A stretch of 6,030 bases of DNA, from contig CAJUGZ010000264.1 of the NCBI GenBank assembly GCA_910585855.1, positions 1 to 6,030 on the forward strand, given 5' to 3'. Positions 1 to 6,009 of this stretch are shown here, one piece after another. This DNA is from an uncultured Lachnospiraceae bacterium (GTDB taxonomy: Bacteria > Bacillota_A > Clostridia > Lachnospirales > Lachnospiraceae). The notes below the pieces were generated by a model, which worked only from the letters and a program-made list of their open reading frames with translations, was not told the origin of the DNA and did not search any database. The position numbers and the translations under genes are program-made. The first letter of the stretch is position 1; each line of letters starts with the position of its first letter.

Positions 1-219
1 TTGGAGCGGAGCAGGCAAAGGACAGGAGCAAACCGCCTCTTGCGTCCGGTGAAAGTCAAAGCCAACTCTTTCCGGCAGCATCCTAATCTTCAAAAAACCA
101 GTTTTTTTCCATAAAAATATCAGAATAGTAAAAAAATCACTTTGGAAATATCATGGAAATGGGTAATTTTATAAAAATTTTACTTTGTAAGTTTATCCTG
201 TTTGGAACAGTGAAGATTC
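1..219. other. Left-edge stretch without a convincing gene
   Basis: No gene can be supported here. The first 90 or so bases are clearly richer in GC than the AT-rich stretch that follows, so a composition change falls near base 90. Frame 3 is open from the window edge to a TAA at 84-86 and could be the last 27 codons of an upstream gene, but frame 1 is also open to a TAA at 112-114 and nothing distinguishes them. Bases 92-107 form an A-run/T-run inverted repeat (AAAAAAC, CA, GTTTTTT) that could act as a weak transcription stop but is as likely to be low-complexity sequence. An in-frame ATG at 153 would extend the next gene by 42 codons, but the extension lacks a good ribosome binding site and contains the promoter described at 220-248. 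Confidence 0.4.
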
Positions 220-248
220 TTGAATTTACAGTAGAAAAGTGGTATGAT
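220..248 (+). promoter_or_regulatory. Sigma-A type promoter for the Rpn-like gene
   Basis: A -35 box TTGAAT (220-225) and a -10 box TATGAT (243-248) are separated by exactly 17 bases. Each differs little from the TTGACA/TATAAT consensus. Transcription would start near 255, giving a leader of about 24 bases that contains the ribosome binding site. The position supports the ATG at 279 as the start rather than the upstream ATG at 153. Confidence 0.55.
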
Positions 249-263
249 AAAACTACCAAACAC

Positions 264-271
264 AGAAAGGA
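264..271 (+). promoter_or_regulatory. Ribosome binding site deciding the start at 279
   Basis: AGAAAGGA lies 7 bases before the ATG at 279. The competing ATG at 153 has only a weak GGA-containing stretch before it. This is the main reason for choosing the shorter protein. Confidence 0.6.
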
Positions 272-278
272 TTACAGT

Positions 279-1196
279 ATGGGAAATATTTATGATGGGG
301 TATTCCGAACAATTTTGAATGATTGCCGAAGGCTGATTATTCCCATAATCAATGAAATTTTTGGGGAAACTTATACAGGGGAGGAAGAAATTCGTTTTTT
401 TCCCAACGAACATTTTTTAGATCAGCAGAACGAGGCAGATAAAGAGCGGATTACGGATACGAATTTTACGGTTTTCGGGGAAATGCCAAAGAAATATCAT
501 ATAGAGTGTGAAAGCAGTCTGCCAGACGGGAAAATTATGATAAGGCTTTTTGAATACGACGCACAGATAGCGCTTGACGAGGGCGAGGTCACGGAAGAAA
601 TACTGACTGTGACATTTCCTAATACAGCGGTTTTGTACCTACGGACTTACAAAAAAACACCAGACAAAATGAAATATGTGATTGTTGCACCGGGCGGAAC
701 AGTTCAGTACGATGTGCCAATTATGAAGGTACAGACCTATTCACTGGATGATATTTTTGAAAAAGGTCTGCTGATGCTGATTCCGTTTTATATTTTTTCA
801 CATGAAAAAGGTCTTCCAGAGTATAATAGTAATGGGCAGAAACTGGAAGAATTGAAGGCAGAGTATCAGAAAATTTTAGAAAGGCTTGATGAACTAGAAC
901 AGCAGGGAGTGATCGGGGCGTTTGACAAGCGGACAATTATAGAACTTTCGGGTGATGTGATTAAAGAGATTGCGCAGAAATACGAGAATGTGCAGAAGGG
1001 TGTAGGTGATATGATGAGCGGAGCATTAATTGAAACGAGTGCAAGAAGATTAAAAAATGAAGCTGAAAATGAAACGAAAAAGAAAACAGCACTTAGGATG
1101 CTGAAAATAGGAAAACTGACAATTGAGGAAATTGCAGAATGTTCTGAACTCAGCGTGGAAGAAGTAGAACAGCTTGCAGGACTTCAAACAGTGTAA
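279..1196 (+). CDS. Rpn-like PD-(D/E)XK nuclease family protein (putative recombination-promoting nuclease/transposase family)
   Basis: The 305-residue protein has the pattern common in Lachnospiraceae Rpn-like proteins: an N-terminal MGNIYDGVFRTIL helix, then ITDTNF with Asp60, then YHIECES with Glu76-x-Glu78, then IRLFEYDAQIAL (Arg89, Glu92, Asp94). The Asp, 16-residue gap and E-x-E/Q fit the active-site core of the PD-(D/E)XK fold, with Glu where many relatives have Gln. Residues about 189-210 are a charged, probably coiled helix. The last 30 residues (KLTIEEIAECSELSVEEVEQL) form the short helix-turn-helix-like repeat often found at the end of this family. Known members are DNA endonucleases that stimulate RecA-independent recombination, and some have been linked to phage defence. 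Activity here is inferred. The gene has its own promoter, and its stop lies 66 bases before the truncated recombinase frame. It may be cargo of the element or old neighbouring DNA. Confidence 0.75.
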   Translation: MGNIYDGVFRTILNDCRRLIIPIINEIFGETYTGEEEIRFFPNEHFLDQQNEADKERITDTNFTVFGEMPKKYHIECESSLPDGKIMIRLFEYDAQIALDEGEVTEEILTVTFPNTAVLYLRTYKKTPDKMKYVIVAPGGTVQYDVPIMKVQTYSLDDIFEKGLLMLIPFYIFSHEKGLPEYNSNGQKLEELKAEYQKILERLDELEQQGVIGAFDKRTIIELSGDVIKEIAQKYENVQKGVGDMMSGALIETSARRLKNEAENETKKKTALRMLKIGKLTIEEIAECSELSVEEVEQLAGLQTV

Positions 1197-1211
1197 ATGG
1201 CAAAGTAGAAT
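1183..1211 (+). promoter_or_regulatory. Possible weak promoter ahead of the recombinases
   Basis: TTCAAA (1183-1188) and TAGAAT (1206-1211) are spaced 17 bases apart. They match the consensus at 4 of 6 and 5 of 6 positions. This overlaps the end of the Rpn-like gene and would drive the three recombinase genes. In AT-rich DNA such matches arise often by chance, and no better candidate is visible in the gap. Confidence 0.2.
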
Positions 1212-1262
1212 AAAAATTTTATATTGCAGCCTTAAAGCAGGGAAATAACTGATGATTCAGAT

Positions 1263-2843
1263 TTGTTTCTCTGTTTTTTTGTGATAATTCAATGTTTTCA
1301 AAAGTATCGCTATCTAACGTCAGCTTTTGAACGTCCGGCATTTCAGCAGATGTTAGAGGATATTAGAACAGGGAAAGTGAATTGCATAGTAACCAAGGAT
1401 TTATCTCGTTTTGGAAGAAATTATATTGAAGTAGGGAAATATATTGAGAAGATATTTCCCTATTTAGGTGTTCGTTTTATTGCAATCAATGACAACTATG
1501 ACAGTATAAGCAATGAGGTATATAGGAATAATCTTTTTGTTTCTTTTAAGAATCTGATTAATGATGCTTATTGCAGAGATATTAGTATTAAAATTCGAAG
1601 CAGTTTGGAAGTAAAAAGGAAAAGAGGGGATTTTGTAGGATCTTTTGCTCCTTATGGCTATCGAAAATCAGAAACGGATAAAAATAAGCTGGAAATAGAT
1701 GAGGAAGCAGCACAGGTGGTACAGTCTGTTTTTCGGCTGTATCTGCAAGGAAACAATGCATATAAAATAGCGGAAAAATTAAATAAGAAAAATATTCTTA
1801 CACCGATGGATTATAAGAAAGAGAACGGCAGTGCATTTTATACGGGGTTTAAGAGGAATTTGAAGAGCCAGTGGACACATATGCAGGTACTTCGTATTTT
1901 AGAAAATCCTGTATATATCGGAAGATTGGTTCAGGGAAAGGAAACTACACCTAATTATAAAGTAAAAAAGAAAGTAAAGTGTGATCAAAGCAAATGGAGT
2001 CAGGTGGAGAATACTCATAAAGCGATTATTCCGTTGATTGATTTTCAAAGTGTGCAGGAGCAGCTAGAGATGGATACAAGGACAGGAACTGCAAAAGAAA
2101 AGGTATATTGTTTGTCTGGAATTGTAAAGTGCGGTGACTGTGGGGCAAATATGGTTAGAAAGACAATTCCATCTGGAAAAAGAAAATTTATTTATTATGT
2201 ATGTGGAAGTCATAAAGGGAATAGAGATATCTGCAGTTCTCATAGCATCAATGCAGAGGTTTTAGAGGAAAGTGTATTGATATTGTTAAATCATCAGATT
2301 AGGAATGTAGCGGATTTCGAGCAGATTTTTGGGAAAGTGAATATTAGGCAGATTCAACAGGAGGAGATGGATAAAAGAAGCAGACAGGCTGCAAAGAAAA
2401 AGGAAGAAATGCAGAGATATCATCATATGTATATGGATTTATATGAAGATTATAAAGAAGGATTACTTACGGAGGAGGAATATTTGGAACTGAAGGAAAT
2501 CTATGAAAAATGTATGCAAGCAGCAGAGCAGATATTAGAAACAATAGCAGCAGAGAGGGTATTTTTTGAAAAAGAGCAGAGAAATTTATATGATCAGATA
2601 AATAAATTTAAGAAATATAGGTATCTGAAATGTTTGTCGAGGGAAGCGGTTATTTTTTTAATAAAACAGATACTTGTCTATGAAAAAAAGAAAGGGGAGT
2701 GTTATCCGAGAGTAGAAATACATTTTAAATATGCGGATAAGTTTCAGGCATTTTTCGATATGGCTAAAGAACGATATAAGAAAGAATTACATAAGAAAGA
2801 TCTGCACAGGAAAAAGGAGGAACCATATGGCGAGGACAAGTAG
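1263..2843 (+). pseudogene. Large serine recombinase 1, 5'-truncated, catalytic serine missing
   Basis: This is a remnant of a large serine recombinase (resolvase/invertase family, integrase type). Recognisable homology starts at about 1323 with AFERPAFQQML, which in the two downstream copies lies roughly 60 residues after the catalytic YxRxS motif. That motif and the first part of the catalytic domain are therefore absent. Retained parts, in 526-residue numbering, are the second half of the resolvase domain (TKDLSRFGRN, 44-53), the recombinase domain (about 122-260), a zinc ribbon (Cys290, Cys293, Cys314, Cys324), a long coiled coil with the usual YEDYKEGLLTEEEY (394-407), and the C-terminal tail (CLSREAVIFLIKQILVYE). 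The open frame begins at TTG 1263 without a ribosome binding site; the first ATG (1350) is inside the domain. Any product could bind DNA but not cut it. The 3' end overlaps the next gene by 17 bases. Confidence 0.8.
2815..2820 (+). promoter_or_regulatory. Strong ribosome binding site for recombinase 2
   Basis: AGGAGG sits 6 bases before the ATG at 2827, inside the last codons of recombinase 1. It fixes the start at 2827 rather than the in-frame ATG at 2731, which has no comparable site, and suggests coupled translation. Confidence 0.8.
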
Positions 2844-4338
2844 AAAGAAGGAAAAAGCTGCAAAACAGCCGAAAACTTTTATTATGAAGACAGCATTATA
2901 TGTTCGTTTGTCTAATAAAGATAATGGCGGCAAAAGTGAAGATGGAATAGAGAATCAGCTTGCGCTGTTATTGGATTTTATAAAACAGTTTGAATGTATG
3001 GAAAATCTTTCAGAGAGTATGTCTGAACTATCGGTTAAAAAAATTGAGAGTATAGAAATTTATATGGATAACGGGCAGACAGGGACTGATTTTGAAAGAC
3101 AAGGATGGAAACGCATGATGGAGGATGTGAAAAAAGGCAGGATTAATTGCATTATAGTAAAGGATTTATCCCGATTTGCAAGGAATTATTTGGAGGCAGG
3201 GGAGTATTTGGAAGAAATATTTCCCTTTCTGGGTGTACGCTTTATTGCTATTAATGATCACTTTGATAGTGCAGGTGAAATCTATCAGAAAAAGGAATGG
3301 ATGACAGAATTGAAAAATCTGGCAAATGATTATTATTCAAGGGATTTGTCAAAAAAAATTTTGTCGGCGTTTTGGACAAAGGAGGAACAGGGACAGTTTA
3401 TAGGCAGCAAAGCTCCGTATGGATATATTTTGAAAAATAATAAATATAGGATAGATCCGCCTGCAGCAGAGGTTGTAAGACGTATTTTTGAGATGAAAAT
3501 GCAGGGAATGAGTGCTTATAAAATTGCAGATATATTTAATCAGGAAGGGATTCCATCTCCTAGCAGATATGCAGGGGAGCAAGGAATAAAAAAATATAAA
3601 AACTGCAGTCATATTTTATGGCAGCAGGAGGCAGTCAGCCGGATTTTGTACAATAGAGCTTATATAGGGGATTTGGTGCAGGGAAAATATAATTATTCTG
3701 TCTATTCTAAGGAAAGACGTGGAAAAAGAGGGGAAGATACATGGAAAATCCTAGAAGGAACACATCCGGCGATTATTGATAGGGCAGTGTTTCAGAAAGT
3801 GCAAGAAATGAAAGAAAAGAATCGAAAAATATGGAAAGACAGGCAGGGCGGATTGGGTTATGAAAATGTACTGAAAGGGATTTTAGTATGCGGGATTTGT
3901 CATCATGCGATGCGGAGAAATAAGGATATAAGAAATGGAAAAGTAAAGTATTATTTTTTCTGCAGTTCTGCTTATTCGCAGATAAAGTGCAGTACATCTT
4001 CGATTGCTGACTATAAAATTTTGGATATGGTATTAAAACAGATAAAACTGCAGATAGATTTTGCTGTAAAAAGCGGGGAGTTTTTAGAACAATTAAAAAA
4101 ATCAGATAGCAGTTTTGCAGTTTATAGACAGAAAAGGAAGAAAATGGAGCAGATAAGGGAAGAAAACCGCTGGTTGAAAGTTTTTTTGGATTTTAAGGAT
4201 GCAAAAGAGCTTACAAGGGAAATGGCAGTAAGTTTGTTAGAGAAAATAGAAGTCTATGAAGAGAAAAGAATCCATATTAAGTTTCGATTTCGAAAGGATG
4301 AGAATAGTGGCAGAGCAGTTTTTGGTCAAATATCTTAG
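2827..4338 (+). CDS. Large serine recombinase 2 (site-specific integrase/excisionase type)
   Basis: The 503-residue protein is a large serine recombinase, which makes staggered double-strand cuts through a covalent 5' phosphoserine link and exchanges half-sites. The catalytic motif YVRLS places the nucleophile at Ser29 with Arg27 beside it. IVKDLSRFARN (109-120) supplies further active-site arginines. The resolvase domain covers about 22-165, the recombinase domain about 195-320, and a zinc ribbon has Cys355, Cys358, Cys379 and Cys388. The coiled coil after the ribbon is unusually short: the sequence passes from KKMEQIREE (438-446) to the tail with LTREM (462-466), and the YEDYKEGLLTEEEY-type segment present in recombinase 1 is missing, with a join near base 4164. 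In phage integrases this coiled coil controls synapsis and directionality, so its loss may alter function. The N-terminus MARTSRKK is typical of the family. The 3' end overlaps recombinase 3. Confidence 0.88.
   Translation: MARTSRKKEKAAKQPKTFIMKTALYVRLSNKDNGGKSEDGIENQLALLLDFIKQFECMENLSESMSELSVKKIESIEIYMDNGQTGTDFERQGWKRMMEDVKKGRINCIIVKDLSRFARNYLEAGEYLEEIFPFLGVRFIAINDHFDSAGEIYQKKEWMTELKNLANDYYSRDLSKKILSAFWTKEEQGQFIGSKAPYGYILKNNKYRIDPPAAEVVRRIFEMKMQGMSAYKIADIFNQEGIPSPSRYAGEQGIKKYKNCSHILWQQEAVSRILYNRAYIGDLVQGKYNYSVYSKERRGKRGEDTWKILEGTHPAIIDRAVFQKVQEMKEKNRKIWKDRQGGLGYENVLKGILVCGICHHAMRRNKDIRNGKVKYYFFCSSAYSQIKCSTSSIADYKILDMVLKQIKLQIDFAVKSGEFLEQLKKSDSSFAVYRQKRKKMEQIREENRWLKVFLDFKDAKELTREMAVSLLEKIEVYEEKRIHIKFRFRKDENSGRAVFGQIS
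4293..4298 (+). promoter_or_regulatory. Ribosome binding site favouring a GTG start for recombinase 3
   Basis: AAAGGA lies 8 bases before GTG 4307. The in-frame ATG at 4298 overlaps this site and has none of its own, and the ATG at 4256 has only a weak AG-rich stretch. The GTG start gives MAEQFLVKYLRLS, the short lead into the catalytic motif expected for this subgroup. Confidence 0.6.
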
Positions 4339-5521
4339 GCTTTCCGTAGAGGATGGAGATATTGTGTCAAATGATAGGAAAACAGAGAGTAACAGCATTA
4401 GTCATCAGAGAGAATTAATTACACGATATATCCATGAAAAACAAATTTATCCTGCTGCACAGTCATTAGAATTTGTGGATGACGGATATAGTGGAACAAA
4501 TTTTGACAGACCGGCGGTGAAAGAAATGTTGTCATTGGTCAGAGAGGGAAAAATATGCTGTATTATTGTGAAAGATTTTTCTAGATTCGGGAGAAATTAT
4601 TTGGAAGTGGAGGATTATTTAGAGCAGATTTTCCCTTTTATGGGAGTTCGATTTATTGCAGTCAATGATGGATATGACAGTAATGATTATATAGGAACTA
4701 CAGGAGGGATAGAGGTTGCCTTTAAAAATATTCTTTATGATATGTATAGTAGAGATTTGTCTGAAAAAATCTGTTCATCGTTGTTGATAAGAAGAAAAAG
4801 AGGAGATTTTATCGGTTCAAAAGCACCATTCGGCTATCGGTTTTCTGATAATAAGAAGGTTTTGGCAGTGGATGAAGTGGCTGCAGGATATGTGAAACGG
4901 ATTTTTGAACTGGCTTGTAAAGGGTGTGGGACTGGAAAAATAGCGAAATTATTAAACAGCGAAAAAATACCGACACCCGGACAGTATAAGAACCAAAAGA
5001 AGCTGCAGTATCATATTATGGATGGGAAAGGCTATTGGAACAGCAGGAAGGTTCGAAAGATTTTGCAAAATAAGGTATATTTTGGAACTGTTGTAAATGG
5101 AAAGACCAAAGCAACAGAGATTGGAAGCAGTCGTTTTAAGCAAGTACCGGATAAAGAACAAATCTGTGTTTCCGATAGGCATGAAGCAATTATTACTGAG
5201 CAGGAATATTTGCAGGCATTAGAGGTACTAAAAAATAATGGATGCCAGAAAGAGAAAAAGCACATTTCAAAACAGGAAAGTGTATTGCTTGGGGAACTGC
5301 GGCGTGAAAGTTGTAAAAGAAATGACGAGCAGTTAAAGAAGATATATTTTGAACTAAAACAGAAACAGGATTCATTAAAAATAAAAAAACAGTATCTCTA
5401 TGAGCAATATAAAGAAAATCAGATAGAACGTAAAATTTATTTAAACAGAGTAGAAGCATTAAGGGAGGAAGAAAACAGATTAAACGGGCAGATTCAAAAG
5501 ATAGAAAAAGAAAGAGAGTAG
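4307..5521 (+). CDS. Large serine recombinase 3, lacking the zinc ribbon and C-terminal tail
   Basis: The 404-residue protein (GTG start; 421 residues if ATG 4256 is used) is the third serine recombinase in the row. YLRLS puts the nucleophile at Ser13. YSGTNFDRPAVKEML and IVKDFSRFGRNYLE complete a full resolvase domain (about 6-150), followed by a recombinase domain (about 156-305). After that it departs from its neighbours. The point where a zinc ribbon should begin reads LLGELRRESCKR (328-339), in which the first expected CxxC has become R-E-S-C. The rest of the ribbon is absent, and the sequence goes straight into a coiled coil (about 341-404) that runs to the stop with no LTREM-type tail. 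It is short for a large serine recombinase (usually about 450-550 residues). The catalytic half looks intact. DNA binding and partner choice are probably altered, or it depends on recombinase 2. Its start overlaps recombinase 2 by 32 bases. Confidence 0.82.
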   Translation: MAEQFLVKYLRLSVEDGDIVSNDRKTESNSISHQRELITRYIHEKQIYPAAQSLEFVDDGYSGTNFDRPAVKEMLSLVREGKICCIIVKDFSRFGRNYLEVEDYLEQIFPFMGVRFIAVNDGYDSNDYIGTTGGIEVAFKNILYDMYSRDLSEKICSSLLIRRKRGDFIGSKAPFGYRFSDNKKVLAVDEVAAGYVKRIFELACKGCGTGKIAKLLNSEKIPTPGQYKNQKKLQYHIMDGKGYWNSRKVRKILQNKVYFGTVVNGKTKATEIGSSRFKQVPDKEQICVSDRHEAIITEQEYLQALEVLKNNGCQKEKKHISKQESVLLGELRRESCKRNDEQLKKIYFELKQKQDSLKIKKQYLYEQYKENQIERKIYLNRVEALREEENRLNGQIQKIEKERE

Positions 5522-5562
5522 GATAAGGAAAAATGGTTAGTCTTTATTTAACAGCATCATAT
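5522..5562. other. Probable right attachment junction (attR) of the integrated element
   Basis: Recombinase 3 stops at 5521 and S8-peptidase homology begins at about 5560 (YGEKVKAYLIRGA), so the boundary between element and chromosome must lie in these 40 bases. Serine integrases recombine at short cores of two or a few bases inside sites of about 40-50 bases, so no long repeat is expected to mark it. The exact crossover cannot be read from one end alone. Confidence 0.5.
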
Positions 5563-5682
5563 GGAGAGAAAGTAAAGGCATATTTGATTCGAGGGGCACG
5601 GCATCTGCCCGGATATGAAGTGTGGCCAAATCCTCAGTTAGGGTGGGGCGTGTTATGTTTGAGAGATAGTTTACCGATATGA
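5533..5682 (+). pseudogene. 3' fragment of an S8 (subtilisin-like) serine peptidase gene
   Basis: The 49-codon frame contains YGEKVKAYLIRGAR (from base 5560), then VWPNPQLGWGVLCLRDSL. This fits the C-terminal end of bacterial S8 peptidases, where a helix ending in YLI-K/R-GA is followed by a YPN-x-x-x-GWG or GYG turn and an L-x-L/DS-L helix just before the stop. The Asp, His and Ser catalytic motifs and the whole catalytic domain are absent. The frame is blocked upstream by a TAA at 5524-5526. An ATG (5533) with AAGGA just before it could be translated, but the product would be only a tail. The most economical reading is a chromosomal gene split by the element, with the missing 5' part beyond the other end. 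The family call rests on motif memory, not alignment. Confidence 0.62.
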
Positions 5683-5689
5683 TTGGTAA
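5671..5689. repeat. Short palindrome across the peptidase stop codon
   Basis: TTACCGAT (5671-5678) and ATTGGTAA (5682-5689) pair over 8 positions, with one G-T wobble and a 3-base ATG loop. It overlaps the TGA at 5680-5682. No T-run follows, so it is not a standard terminator. It may be an mRNA 3' hairpin or chance. Confidence 0.3.
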
Positions 5690-5846
5690 GGAAAATGAAT
5701 GAGATAAGTGAGTCCAAGTTGCCATATAAATCATTCCTTTCTAGAGATCCAATCATTACGTTCTGATTATCTTTTGGCTTTGGATAATGGAGGGAGGACG
5801 CCAGATTCGAAAACGATGGGCAGCCTGCTGTTCCGGTTTCCAAAAA

Positions 5847-5881
5847 GCAAGAAGTTCTAAGACTTCTGCCTTTTCCTTTTT
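5847..5881 (+). terminator. Likely Rho-independent terminator, usable in both directions
   Basis: AGAAGT (5850-5855) pairs with ACTTCT (5862-5867) around a 6-base loop, and GC (5847-5848) pairs with GC (5868-5869) beyond a one-base bulge. A T-rich tail (TTTTCCTTTTT) follows on the + strand, and a run of five A precedes the stem, giving a T-run on the minus strand. It would end transcription coming through the recombinases and the peptidase remnant. Confidence 0.45.
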
Positions 5882-5985
5882 CCAACCAGACAGACCGGGG
5901 CGCAATTCGCCCTCCTTTCAGCCGAAACGAAACGGGTGTAAGGAAAGATTTTACCAGCCATAAGCTATCCTCTTTCCTATCATTC

Positions 5986-6009
5986 GGGCTAAACACGCCC
6001 CTTTTTTTT
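5986..6009 (+). terminator. Weak hairpin followed by eight T
   Basis: GGGC (5986-5989) and GCCC (5997-6000) enclose a 7-base loop, followed by C and eight T (6002-6009). The stem is only 4 bp but all G-C. It is a possible + strand terminator. Confidence 0.3.

Noticed and set aside
153..278. N-terminal extension of the Rpn-like protein from ATG 153
   Set aside because: No good ribosome binding site at 153; the promoter at 220-248 and the site at 264-271 lie inside the extension, and family homology starts at MGNIYDG.
1197..1235. ATGGCAAAG right after the Rpn-like stop, resembling the start of a recombinase (MAK...)
   Set aside because: A TAG follows after three codons and a TAA at 1233; there is no ribosome binding site and no room for the missing catalytic region. 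Probably chance.
1263..1322. Hydrophobic stretch MFLCFFVIIQCF as a signal peptide or membrane segment
   Set aside because: It starts at TTG with no ribosome binding site and is fused to a recombinase fragment, so it is read-through of junction DNA.
3349..3612. Minus-strand frames inside the recombinase genes (also 3773-3997, 4952-5182, 5032-5265, 5193-5459)
   Set aside because: All lie opposite strongly supported recombinase coding sequence and show no domain of their own.
5537..5734. Minus-strand 65-residue frame
   Set aside because: It has a fair AAAGGA before its ATG, but it lies opposite the peptidase fragment, whose family motifs are on the + strand.
5634..5996. Minus-strand 120-residue frame through the 3' region
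   Set aside because: It starts at GTG without a clear ribosome binding site, runs antisense across the peptidase tail and a terminator-like hairpin, and matches no family I can name. More likely a by-product of the GC-richer sequence.
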